This document shows, one piece after another, positions 24,669 to 37,700 of a stretch of 64,000 nucleotides of DNA. Source of the stretch: Phaseolus vulgaris (lineage: Eukaryota > Streptophyta > Magnoliopsida > Fabales > Fabaceae); NCBI RefSeq assembly GCF_000499845.2, contig NC_023759.2:45974672-46038671 (forward strand), read 5' to 3'. A model generated the notes under the pieces. That model saw nothing but the letters and a program-made list of their open reading frames with translations. It ran no database searches and was not told where the DNA came from. The translations under genes and the position numbers were made by a program. Position 1 is the first letter of the stretch. Every line of letters starts with the position of its first letter.

Positions 24669-27600
24669 TTCGTATGTAACGACTTTTGCTTCCGAAAAAG
24701 GTACCAAAATCCTCTATAAATTGACTTCTGCCTATATTGTCCATAGACATAAGATGGAAATTTTTTCTTCTTTTTCACTAATCCTTTTTTCTCTGAGCTC
24801 CACTAAGGAATCCATAATGATTATATTACTGATAAGTTTTCTGCAGCTGCTAACGACAATGGTTATATTAGCTTACTGGTACTGTGGCATCTCAATAATT
24901 TCTCACTCTGTTTTTTGAGTTTTCTTGCTGATGTTTTAATACATGCTATTTGCAGTACGAAGCCAACCGTCAAATTTATCATGAAGGGCTGTTTCAACAA
25001 TACCAAAGGCGCTCAGTATATTAAAAATGTTAATGTAGTGTTCTGCAATCAATGTAGCCACTCAGGATTATCAGGTAGTGTCAAAATACATCTTGTTGGA
25101 GATCTCACATCAACTAAAGATTATGACATTTCATTGTATATAAGTGGGTGCAAACTTCACTCCATGAACCGGTTTTATCGGGTTGAGTTAGGCTTAAAGT
25201 CCACTTTGTAATACATATTGATTTCTCTCATAAATGTAATATCACCTGTAGTTTTATTTGTAATACATATTGATTTCTCTCATAAATGTAATATCACCTG
25301 TAGTTTTATATGTGTGTATTCTAGATTTGAAAATGGTGAATATGTCATTATGTGTTTGTATGTAGATGACATGCTAATTTTTGGTACATGCAATGATATA
25401 GTTTTTCAAACAAAATTGTTTCTTGAATCTAAGTTTGAGATGAAAGACATGGGTGAAACAAGTATGATTATAGGAGTTAAAATCATAAGGAAGAGAGATA
25501 GTATATTACTATCCGAAGAAAAATACACTGAGAAACTTCTAAAGAAGTTTGGTTACTATGACTTTAAGTCAGTGAGTACCCCTTATGATGCTAACTCCAA
25601 ATTAAAGAAGAACAGAGGAGAATCTATTTCTCAAACTCAGTATGCCCAGATAATTGGGAGCTTATTGCATTTAATGAGTTTTTCTAGACCAGATATTGCT
25701 TATGCAGTAGGTAGATTGAGTAGATACACTCAATGTCCTAGTCAGGATCATTGGGATGCACTTGCGAGACTCATGAAATACTTGAGAGGTACAATGGATT
25801 ATGCCATTGAATATAGTGGATTTCCCGCTGTGCTATAAGGGTACAGTGATGCTAACTGGATCTCTGATTCAGATGAGACAAAATCCACTAGTGGTTATGT
25901 ATTTACACTTGGGGTTGGTGCAGTTACATGGAGATCAGTCAGACAAACTATTATTGCAAGATCAACAATGGAATTTGAGTTTGTTGCTCTAAAAATGGCT
26001 GGTAGTGAAGTTGAGTCATTGAAAAACTTCTTAGCAAACATTCCTTTAGGAATGAAACCAACCCCATTTGTATCAATGCATTGTGATTGCCAATCGGCAA
26101 TAGCTATAGCTAAAAATAAAAGCTACAATGGAAAGAATAGACATATACAATTGAGACATAATTTGGTGAAACAGCTGTTAAAGAGTGGAACGATTTCTAT
26201 TGACTATGTCAAGTCAGAACGGAATCTGGAAGATCCTCTGACTAAACCCCTAGGGAGAAAAATGATTTTAAAAACATCGAGGGGAATGAGACTTAAGCCA
26301 CTTGCAAACAAACAAGTGATGGAAACCCAACCTTTGTGATTGGAGATCCCATGAATAAGGTTCATATGGGTAAAAACAAGTCACTTGTTAGTTCTGCTAG
26401 CATTGGTATTGATTTAAAATCAATTTTGTCCATTCTTATGGTGTGTGTGAAAGTGTTAGTTACTGCATTATCAAGAGGATAAACTTTGTGGTTAAAATTC
26501 TGAGGTAAAAGAGTTTTAACGATTTACAAAGTTTTAATGATTTTCATATCCCTTATGGGTGGTGTGTGATTTGCAGCATACACTTGATGAAATCACCTAT
26601 ATGAGTGTCAAGTGGGGCCGCTTGCATGAGATCTTGGCAAGATCTCTATAGCATTCATGAATATCGGGCACGCGCATGGCCTAGTAGCGCAACACAGCGA
26701 TAACAACAAGTAATGTGGGAGTGTATTGTGATTGATAAACCTCTAACACATACTAAGTGTCTTGGTTCATATAGCTTGCTATACCAACTACACTATGTGT
26801 TACGTTCATTAATCTAAGACTGGTTCATTGATGACTTTTTACGGCAAGTGCACGCTTGTCAAAAGTAATAATTGTCCCTAAGGACGGATATCGATCCCAC
26901 AAGGAACGGTGAATTATCGAGTACAATAATCGCTAAATATAAAAACAGAACAATTAAAAGAGTTTTGAATTAATTGTGTTGGCATTGATCAATAAGAAAA
27001 CAAACAAAGAATTAGTTGTTTCAATTGGAAAAATAAGGATTAGTTTCATCTCTCTCACTCTCATGTATTTTGATTAGCATGTCAATATATTAAGTTCTTT
27101 GATTGAAATTGATGCCCGTATAAAAATCATTTATATCGATTCCTCGCATATAAAATCCTTAAGAATGTCCCCTAACTATCGATCCCTCGCATAATTATAA
27201 GAACAACTTAGAACGAAGCTCAGACGTTTAATAGCAATTAACATTTCAAATCTATTCCTAGCACTCAAATATGTTAAGTATTGTTGTTTAGGTCCGAACC
27301 CTAAAAATACCTCCCGGTCAGATTTAAGATTTTCAATTTGTCACGGAAAATTAAAAGTAAAACAACAATACCAATAATCAATCAAGAACTGAATATTAAT
27401 ATATAAAATATCACCTCAATACATAAGAGTTTGAGCAGATTACTCTCAATCCCAAAGGGTAGAATTAGCCACGCATACTTCTATCACCTTCCATTCTCCC
27501 AATTGGCTTACAATTCACTCTATGGTGTTTTCCTCTAAATCTGGCACACTAAGGTTGAGCCTCTAGCCCTCTATTTATCCTACTTTTCTAGGGTTAGGTT

Positions 27601-29800
27601 GTTTATTGTGTCGCGCTAATGAGCTAAATGATAACACATAAAAAAGGCCCAATCTTTCTTTGCATCTTTTTCATTCTGGGACCTTCTATCTTTATCTTTT
27701 TAGCTCAAATCATTCATCTTTAATCCAAATCTCCAATCTTCCTTAGAAATCTGCAATTAACACCAAATTTGGGAATAAAATACTCTTATTCAAATAAAGA
27801 TCATAAAAAATGTAAAAAGGTATAAATTCATAAATTAGGGATTATTTTATATGTAAATTAGCAATAAATCCTCATAAGTGCCTATATTTTAATATGAAAT
27901 ATTACTGAAATTAGACACTTATCATTCATATAGCTTGCTATACCAGATCTGATGCATTACATCTTAGATGAACCCAGAATATTCTTTTTGTTTCAATATC
28001 TCTATGTTTTATCTTTTGCAATATGTGGAGGATTGTTGTAAAACGAAGCTCCGGTATTGCAAATAAAAACAGGGCATGCGAGAAAACCCTAAAATCAAAC
28101 GCATTGAGATTTTTGTTGCGAAATCCAAAACTGAAATGTTACCGTTGCAAGTGCACGTTCTGCTTCACCTGGTCTTTCAGAATCGTTGTTGCAGTGGAGA
28201 AGTCGTTCCGCCCCTGCTATGCCTGGTTTTTCGGAGGTTGAAGAAGTGGTGTCGTTGGAACCTGGAATCGCGCCACCAATGGCTGTTGGAACGTGGGTAG
28301 TGGCCGTTTGGGGCTATTACCTTTTTCCCTATATAAACAAGGGTTCCCCTCCTTCAGAAAACGCATCTCACTTTCACCTTCTTCATCTTCTTCACACCTT
28401 CTTCTTCCTCCCACATTCTTTTACTTTTCACTTTCTCTCTCCTCACTTACTTTTAATTATTATAATATTTCTGGGTTCTATTTGGGTATTACTCTTTTAA
28501 AGAAAAACTTGCTAGTTCTGATCCCTGAAAATTACCGGGAAGATCCTGTTGTATCCTGGGGGACTTGCGCAATACACCGCGGATAAGTCCTTACGGACAA
28601 TGATTACTCACGCCTCGGGAAACCAATTTTGTTCATTTTAAAGCCTAAATTTACTACAGTTTCAACAATACCAATGACGCTCAGTATATTAAAAATGTTA
28701 ATGTAGTGTTCTGCAATCAATGTAGCCACTCGTGATTATCAGGTAGCGCCAAAATACATCTTGTTGGAGATCTCACATCAACTAAAAATTATGACATTTC
28801 ATTGTATATAAGTGGGTGCAAACCTCACCCCATGAACCGGTTTTATGGGATTGAGTTAAACTTAAAGTCCACTTTATAATATATATTAATTTATTTCATA
28901 AATGTAATATCACTTGAAGTTTTTTCTTCTTGTACTCTGGATTTAGATTCTGCCATGCGACCTTGGCAAGATTCTTCAAGTGGAAGAAAACAGACCACAA
29001 GTTCGACGATGCAATCGAATACATACATTGAAGAGGGAAACTGGAACTCCTTTAATCAACACATCGTTTCTTATGGAATCACAAGCTCGAGGCCTACTCA
29101 GTTGGAAAAGTCCAAAGGTACCCATATGTCATATTATTTTTACCCTTCAACAAATCTACCTACTTCATTAATCAAAATTTTATTGAAGGTGATTTTTGCC
29201 GCAAGGTTAAAATTACCATAACCCACAATTAAATACTATTAACTGCATTTTTTTTTAAATAAAAACTTTCATGTTAGACATCACTATGTCACTTACGATC
29301 TTAGCTAGGTTGACACCTCAAGTAACAACAATCATTTACCATCACATGAAAAATATATTATTAAACAAAAGAAAAAAAAAATAAAATAAAAAATACGGGG
29401 AAACTAGACCAAAGTTCATATGTTAACAAAAAAAAAGATTTTATATGAAAAAATCATAAATTAACCGACTTATCAGAATATATGCATATGCAACTTTTGT
29501 TAGTTCCAACTATAGCTTTTATGCATGCACAAGTATATAATAGAAGCAATTTATTAACATGCAGATGCCCTCAGATTTGACCTGGAGTTTAATATGTTTT
29601 TTCTATTCTTTACATCTATAATTTTTATACTGTTCGACCTGGAATTATGTTATTTGATATGTATTTTATTTTCAAAACATTTGTAGGTTCTGATACAACG
29701 TTGTTATAATTTAAATGCTATCAATGTCAATGGTGCTGCAATATTATTTGCAGAGAAAGTCAATTTGATGTGTCAAAAATACTTCATTAATTTTGGGTGA
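24669..29800 (+). CDS. Unknown plant gene, C-terminal exons, with a copia element in an intron
   Basis: Five phase-compatible exon candidates: 24669-24700 (weak; [10 protein letters not shown]), 24808-24878 ([19 protein letters not shown]), 24956-25015 ([20 protein letters not shown]), 28947-29117 ([10 protein letters not shown] ... LLSWKSPK) and 29687-29800 ([18 protein letters not shown] ... INFG, TGA). Borders are GT-AG, and the last four join in frame. The third intron (25016-28946) holds a truncated copia element. I do not recognise the protein and see no known motif. Evidence that it is a gene is the chain of open frames with matching splice phases and protein-like composition on both sides of the retroelement. 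Upstream exons were not found, so this is either the 3' end of a gene or a relic. Confidence 0.45.
24991..25263 (+). repeat. Left copy of an exon-intron segment flanking the copia element
   Basis: GTTTCAACAATACC through TAATATCACCTGTAG matches 28659-28925 at roughly 90 percent by eye. It contains the end of exon 24956-25015, its GTATATT donor and a TGTTGGAGATC-type repeat (about 25095-25212). Confidence 0.88.
25207..25310 (+). repeat. 52-bp tandem duplication at the copia truncation point
   Basis: Two nearly perfect copies of a 52-bp unit (25207-25258 and 25259-25310) starting TGTAATACATATTG. The copia coding sequence starts directly after the second copy at 25311. The duplicate segment at 28870 has only one unit. 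Confidence 0.92.
25311..26339 (+). pseudogene. Copia reverse transcriptase/RNase H remnant
   Basis: In one frame: the catalytic YVDDM motif preceded by [10 protein letters not shown], the thumb region, then after a single in-frame TAA at 25836-25838 the RNase H part with GYSDANW, a TSGYVF block and DPLTKPL. The N-terminal half of the reverse transcriptase is absent because the element starts at 25311. The single stop and the truncation make it non-functional; otherwise the frame is intact, so decay is moderate. Confidence 0.92.
26829..27924. mobile_element. Solo LTR, 1096 bp, with 5-bp target duplication
   Basis: Begins TGATGACTTTTTACGGC and ends ACACTTATCA (TG...CA, with TGAT/ATCA inverted ends). 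The flanking 5-bp direct repeats are TTCAT at 26824-26828 and 27925-27929. No internal retroelement domain is present, so it looks like the product of recombination between two LTRs. The sequence ACGGCAAGTGCAC...ATCGATCCCACAAGGA is one I associate with legume Ty3/gypsy LTRs; superfamily is an inference. Confidence 0.85.
28034..28658 (+). repeat. 3' LTR of the copia element
   Basis: Starts TGTTGTAAAACGAAGC right after a purine tract, contains a TATA box near 28331 followed by a pyrimidine-rich stretch, and ends TTTACTACA. The next five bases GTTTC are the probable target site. No second LTR is found upstream in the window. Confidence 0.75.
28659..28925 (+). repeat. Right copy of the exon-intron segment
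   Basis: Begins at GTTTCAACAATACC inside the exon matching 24991 and continues through the intron with a TGTTGGAGATC-type repeat (about 28763-28882) towards the acceptor at 28946. It lacks the first part of the exon, as expected if the copia element was inserted at this GTTTC. Confidence 0.88.
29250..29455 (-). mobile_element. LINE 3' end fragment, copy 1
   Basis: Related to 31935-32174. On the minus strand it ends in a short poly(A) (T run at 29250-29258 on plus). It lies in the last intron of the unknown gene. The terminal hairpin seen in the other copy is degenerate here. Confidence 0.6.
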
Positions 29801-30779
29801 GGGCAAGAAGTTTTCAGTGCAGTGTTACAGTCCTTCCGTTGGGACTCCTACCTTTTATCCTATCTTTATTGTTTTCAAGTTTTTATTCCTCAAAGTCTTT
29901 ATGACAGCAATTTGAATGGTGATGAACTTTTTTGTTACCATATCTCCAGAATTCCCCCAGGCTTTTATGACAGTAATTTAACAATTTAATGGTGATGAAC
30001 TTTTTGTTATACCACTATTCTCTCCAGAATTTTAGACTGTTCAAATACTATCACATCTGAGTTGCGGTACATTTTCTTTGCCCCACGAATCTCGCTCTTA
30101 TTCTTTCTCGTTTTCCGTGCTCCGTGCTCCGTGCTCCGTGCTCCACTCAACATAATAAAGGTGTTTTTGTTGGATGCATATTTATGTTGTGTGAATGCAT
30201 TTGTTATAAAGTTGGCCGGACCAAGAGTAAGTAGGCATGTGTGTATAAGGGAAGAGAAAACTCGTAGGAAAATCTTGTTCTTAAGATAAGAAATAATATG
30301 TAATAAAATTATAATGACCGAAAGCTATAAACTCATCATTAATGTAATAATTACCCGTAAATAATTTAAGATAACAAAATCTGAATTAATAATCAACAGT
30401 TAAGGTTAATAAAATTTGAATTAATAATCAACATTCTTTCTTAATTTTGTTTTGGAACAATTTTTGTACCCAACAAAACAAATCTCTTAACATCGATTTT
30501 CAATGACTTAGTGAGAATATCTGCAATCTGATTGTCTGATCTACAATATTTCAATTTGATCATTTTATTCCCAACTTATCTTTTTTATACATTTTAGTTA
30601 ATTAAAATTTTATAAATATATATAAACATATTTTCATAAATCAAATCAAATTAAAATTTTATAAATATATATAAAAATATTTTCATAAACTATTATTATA
30701 TAAATTATCTTTTATTATAAATAATATATTTATTATTATTATTTTATTATTGTAATTAATTAATATTATTAAATAAATT
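29801..30779. other. 3' flank of the unknown gene and AT-rich DNA
   Basis: No gene is seen. Includes a 7-bp tandem repeat at 30115-30144 and a duplicated AT-rich stretch near 30595-30690 (AAATCAAATTAAAATTTTAT twice). Confidence 0.45.
30115..30144. repeat. Tandem repeat of CCGTGCT, 4.3 units
   Basis: Four uninterrupted 7-bp units plus two bases, GC-rich in AT-rich surroundings. Confidence 0.95.
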
Positions 30780-31060
30780 TATAATAAAATGATATAATAT
30801 TTTTAAAGTTTAATTAAAGTATTATAGGTATGTATATTTTAATGTTAAGAATTTATATATTATATTATCTTTAATTTTTTTAGTTTTATTAAATTATAAT
30901 TTTATTATATTTTCTTAATATTTATATAATATTCTAACTTTTTACATCTTATTATATTAATATTATGTTAATTTTGTAAGAAAACATAAATTTTGATTTA
31001 AAATACAATTTATTTATTTTTTTTATAAAAATATGGATTTTTAATTAAAATCCAATCCAA
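30780..31060 (-). mobile_element. Partial relative of the hAT-like element at 1946-2777
   Basis: The reverse complement matches about 2060-2320: AACATAATATTAATATAAT, ATTTAATAAAACTAAAAAA and CCTATAATACTTTAATTAAA blocks in the same order. The ends are not recognisable, so it is truncated. Confidence 0.65.
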
Positions 31061-31073
31061 AATGATAATCAAT

Positions 31074-32461
31074 CCTTGTAAGTAGAAAAGTTTTAGGAAT
31101 TTTATTAAATATGTTGTTTTATTTTTATATATGAAATATACTACTAAAAAATATTTTTACACAAAAGATTAATATGGTTTTATGATTCTAATATTTTTGA
31201 AAAGACATATATTAAAATCTAAAAAGTTGTCTAGTTTGAGGTTTTAGTGGTAAGATTAACATAAATTACATTTTAAATAAATAAAAAAGTTTAAAAGAAG
31301 AATAAAAATATTAATAATATAGAGAAAATTCAACTTTCCACCTCAATATCCATAGTTTTTCTTCTTCTTTTTTCTTCCATTCTTTATTTTTCACCTATCG
31401 TCTTAAACATCCTTTAAATCTCTTTCCAATTTAATATTCATGGTTTTTCTTTTCTCTTTTTTTCTTCTTCTTTTATATATCAAGCAAGAACAATCTTTAA
31501 ATCTCTTATCTTTCTTATAAAACTTCATATCATGGGATGGTAGAGATATTTGAACTTTTATCTTAACTTTGAATTGTTTGTTGGATAAAGTTACAACATA
31601 TTAAGGTAATAAATGAGTTTTTATAAGATTGTGATTGAAATTATCTCTTTAAATTTATAGCTTCCTTAATAGCAAAATAAATTTAATGTAAAAATACTAT
31701 GGATATGGAGATTTGTATGTGAGGTGGATAATCAAAATTTTATATTTTTGTCATTTCATATAAAAGAGTGTTATTATGTAGTTATTTTGGTTAAATAAGA
31801 CTTAATTATGAAATTGAGTGATTTAATTATAAGAATTTGAAGTAGTTTAATGTCAGATATAATGATTTATAGTTAAATAATTTATATTTATAAGGTTATG
31901 ATTCAAATCATCTCTCCAACTTTATGGTTTCTTTTTTTTAAATAAAAGTTTCCATGTTAGGTATCACTATGCAACTTAAGATGTCAGCTAGGCTGACACC
32001 TCAATTTACAACAATCATTTACCATCATATGAAAAAAGTATTATTGAACAAAAGAAAAAAAGAAAGAAAATACAAAAATACGGGGGACTAGACCAAAACA
32101 CAAATGTTAACAAAAATGATACATAGGTAGATTATACATATTCATAAAGAATTCTAAAAATAGACTTATGTTAACAACTTTATGGTTTCTTTAAGATCGA
32201 AGGAAATTCAATGTAAGGGAATTTAACGTAATCTTAAACTATAATTTAAACTTTAAACAAAGACTTGATAATATTTTTGGATTTGAAGATTTGCATATAA
32301 AGTGGATAATCAAAAGTTGCTACTTTTGTTATCTGGTATAAATTAATGCTGTTTTTTAGTTGTTTTGGTGAAAAAAACTTAATTATAAAATTGAATCATT
32401 TAATTGTAAGAATTTGAAGTAGTTTGGTGTTACATTTAATGATTTATATTTAAATGTTGAA
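31074..32461. repeat. 1.4-kb dispersed duplication, partner at 8951-10182
   Basis: Same orientation and order as 8951-10182, with small indels and the LINE insertion at 31935-32174. Non-coding. Confidence 0.85.
31935..32174 (-). mobile_element. 5'-truncated LINE insertion with 18-bp target duplication
   Basis: Flanked by perfect 18-bp direct repeats CAACTTTATGGTTTCTTT at 31917-31934 and 32175-32192. On the minus strand it ends in a poly(A) run and has the hairpin GTCAGC-CTA-GCTGAC close to the 3' end. The duplicate block at 9889-9906 has one copy of the target and no insert. Long target duplications plus poly(A) mark a non-LTR retrotransposon; LINE rather than SINE because of the 3'-UTR-like sequence and the lack of pol III boxes. 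Confidence 0.82.
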
Positions 32462-32727
32462 TATATACATTATTTATTTTTATCAGATTATTTTGTATAT
32501 GTAATTGTTTAAGATCTAATGATATTTGTTATTATATTCGTTTGAAAGATTATATTTTATAGTATTTTTTTATTGATAGAATATATTTATATATTAATTG
32601 GTTTGGTAGGGTATTATTCTTTTTATTGACATCAGTGAAAACGCATGTGATCCACTCTTTTATTATAATAATAATAATAATAAAAATTCTTATTATAATA
32701 ATTAAAATAAAAAAAATCTTAGATTTT

Positions 32728-33095
32728 TAAGGAAATATGCTTATAAAATAAATAAATTTTATAATTTTATTATAAGTAGTTTTTTATTATAAATAATGAA
32801 TTGAATTAATTAAAAACAATTACAAAACGTAAAAATATAAAATAACAAAACAAGTTAATAGTCTATATAATTTTTCATTTTCATCAAATTATAGTTTCAC
32901 ATAATACCGAAGTTTAAAAGCATGATACATAACTATTTTTTTGAAAACATTTTATATATGTTTAACTGTATGACTATACGTATGAATAATATTTGTCAGA
33001 AAAAACAACAACTAATGTAATGAATGATTTTATACCTGAAAAGAATTGGATTTTGACTACTAGTTGAGAATATATTAAATAAAAAAGATAATTTA
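32728..33095. repeat. Dispersed duplication, partner at 22649-23130
   Basis: Matches the block at 22649-23130 without the TGTTGGAGATC-type repeat, which makes it the likely unoccupied version. Non-coding. Confidence 0.8.
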
Positions 33096-33326
33096 ATTAA
33101 AACATACAACTAATTTTGTTCCATATTTATAATATTATTAGTCTAAAAATCTCTCAAGCCATACACTAAATATGAGGTCAATAAAGACAAATTGGTACAA
33201 TTAATTTAACACAAACTTTATTTCTTAATTTTGAAGGTGTCTCACAGAGCAAATTTAACTAAATGGCTTAAAAAAAAGAATATAGAATAAGAAACACAAG
33301 AAATTAAAAGCAGTAACGAGTCTTAA

Positions 33327-34685
<1,359 letters not shown>

Positions 34686-34786
34686 CTTAATCTTCAATTT
34701 AATCCCTTTGTGTCACTTCCAAGCTATGCACTTGTCTTAACTCTTAATTGGTGAGTGATGTGCTTAATTAAAACAGCATTTGCTCC

Positions 34787-34794
34787 CTTTTATA
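34787..34794 (-). promoter_or_regulatory. TATA box of the peroxidase gene
   Basis: TATAAAAG on the minus strand, about 100 bp upstream of the ATG at 34685, in a GC-richer island. Confidence 0.6.
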
Positions 34795-34799
34795 GGCCT

Positions 34800-37700
34800 T
34801 CCAAGTCATTTTAGTTTATCAAACCAGTTAAGCATTACATACAGAATAATATTAAATTGTGTGAGAATATTAATCCGAGAAGGAAACTTGTGCCCTCAAA
34901 CCAGGTTCAAACATATATATTAAATGGCAACTTCAATCATTGCATGCATGTATGTATCTAGTAGCATTAAGATAATCTCACCTACCATTGGTTTCACATG
35001 ATATAACTATTACTTTTTAGAAAAAAAAAACTTCTCTTAATTGGTTTGACACTCGATAATAAAGTCAGTTTGTGGTCGAAAGAGTTGTTTGTTTTCTTCT
35101 TTTTTGTTGAGTGTTTGTGTTAAAAGAGTTGAATAGTGTACATGTATGAACGACGGAACTTAGGTAATATTTATCCACTGATACACAATTCGTTGACGTG
35201 TTGGTAGTTTCTTAGTCATTCGAAGTTCTTCTTCTCGCTGTGTGCTCCGCCGGTCGGATATCTGTGATTGCACTCCGACGTTTAAGTCAGTTCTAGTATT
35301 TTGGTGTGTTCTCTTAAGATATGAAAAACGTACCTCTTTTCTCCTTCAGAAGTCTTATTTATAGGTTGACTTTGATCTCCATTTATGTGAGCTAGATAAT
35401 CAGTTGGCCAGAACACATGGGAGTGTATCTTTTGATTTATCGTTGTGTTGAGATATTTATCCGAGTATTCGGAGTGCCGTTGACTCATTCAACTTCAGTT
35501 GTAACGGTCTCTTTATTACGTATTTATTATCTTGTAACTATTAATAAATATTACGTATTTATTACAAATAAGTTGCTGAATTCTACAGTGGTTAATATGC
35601 CAGCACTCTGCACATATTTTCCTTGCTGTCATAAGCTTCTCGGGTCTACCATTTTTAGACTTTCTCTTAGGTTTGACCAAACACCCTATAGTTTTGTAGT
35701 GGTGAGTGTAGTTTTACAAGTTAAATGTGCATGATTGTGTCCCTTAAATTTTGGAAGACGAATTAGAGAAAACTATAGTTTAAGCCTTTGAGGGAAAAAC
35801 AATGATTTGATGGGGCTACACGTTTTCGCCCATTCATCAACGACAACAAATTCGATGTTTGTATATTAAGTAATTTGCATACGTTAGGTAGTTGAACAAT
35901 TATCGTGATGGAATGTCAACGACTAAAGTATTTGAAGCAAGTGCAAAGGATTTAGAAAAATTCAGCAACCAAGTTAATCTTATGCATGTGCCAAACAACA
36001 TACAAGTTTTTTTTTCTCAAGTTTGTCGCCTATAATAATGTTAGTGTTGAACAGTTTTTTTTCTTTTATTTGTGGTAAGTTTGTGTGAAAAGAATAGTTT
36101 GTTCAATTCTACAGTGGTTGGTTAGAATCTGCCAGCACTTTGCACATATGTTCTTCACTGTCATAACATAACTTCGCTGCTCAACCCTTTTTCTAAACTT
36201 TTTTTTTCAGTTTGACCAAATACAACACTTCCACCAGCGAGTTTTTGATGAATTTGAGTGGTTTTACAAATGTAGAAGATAGTGTTCCTTAAGGAAATAT
36301 AGATGCAAAATGTGGAATCTTCAAAGCATAATAAATTTCAGCCATATCCTCAAGCATATGCAGTATACCAGACGATTGCTTCATTGTTATTCTCATGCCT
36401 GAGATATATATCTCCTACATGTTTTAAGATAAGATAACTTCAAATAAGAAAAATATATAAATTGTAAACTATTAATTAATTTACCGTTTTGTTGTAATTT
36501 GATATATTAAACCTTTTTGTTGTAATTTGATATATTAAACCGTTTTCTAAAATTACAAGATTGCCAATTAACAAATCAATACGTCAATAGTTACTGCAAT
36601 TTTGTAAAACAAATGTTATAATAATAGATTAAGCTGTGTTTGTGCTTCACGAAGGCTAATTAAAAAAAAAGTCGTGTTTATAGAATACAATTTCAATTTT
36701 ATTAGATAAAAGTTGTGTAATAAATTTTTTTTTTCTCCCAAGTGTGCATATTGAAAATGTTTTTAATTTGATTAATTTTATACTAATATATTATTAAGGT
36801 TTATATATAATAAACATGATTTCAAATTTTTAATTCAAGTCTTACATCATAAACACAATTTCAATCATTTATTTTTAAATTGAAGTCGAATATAAATATG
36901 ACTTTAATTATTTTATTTTTAATTAAATTCATATTTATCATTAATGACTTCACTTAAAAAAAATAGAAAATGATTTTACGATTTTAATATATTATCAAAA
37001 AATTCATCTTCAACATGTACGATTAAACAATTCACAATCGTATTTATGTGATTTCAAGAATAATAGTTGAAGAGATGTTATATAAAAAAGACTTATTCAA
37101 TACTTGTATTGTAAATCTCAACCATATCTTATTATTTTTTTTATTAGCAATAACAAATAAATAAATGTGAACCACCTCAGGGGTGGATCAACCCTTATAC
37201 AATAAATACATAATCTAACGTGTACTCTCCAAATCAAACAGGAAAAAACACAGTCCACTCTAAGAACCTAAAAAACATCAAATAACCAAACACATACATT
37301 CCAAAGGTTCCAAACACCAACTGGAAAAGGAAATCGAAGTAGTGCGAGATTTTGCAGAAATCCAATACCAAACATTTGCTTGCATCAGAGTACAAATTTC
37401 ATACGTGTTAGTCACACCACTGTTGAAAATAATAAAATTTCTATGATTCCATATTTTCCCACGATCCCCACCATTCATTGTTATAATCTTTTTTAAATCT
37501 GTTTATTTTAATATTTTATTTATGAATGAATATCAAATAATTACATACATAAATAAGAATAATAAAAACAATGGTATAATAATAATAATAACATCTATCC
37601 TTTGCTACTTCTTTATTCTTTTTCCACACATTAATTTTCTACTTATCTTCTAATCTATTCTTTAAGAAAATGTAATCACATTAAAGTGTCATTAGTCTTG

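Larger units (their letters stand above)
25311..28658 (+). mobile_element. 5'-truncated Ty1/copia retrotransposon
   Basis: Contains the end of pol (reverse transcriptase and RNase H), a non-coding 3' part, a purine tract TGTGGAGGA at about 28024-28032 and a 3' LTR of about 625 bp (28034-28658, TGTTGTAAAACG to TTTACTACA) with a TATATAA box near 28331. Gag, protease, integrase and the 5' LTR are missing. A solo LTR (26829-27924) splits the 3' non-coding part. Confidence 0.9.

Noticed and set aside
28023..28586. Open frames in the copia 3' LTR
   Set aside because: They fall in the LTR with TATA box and pyrimidine-rich leader and show no domain; LTR sequence explains them.
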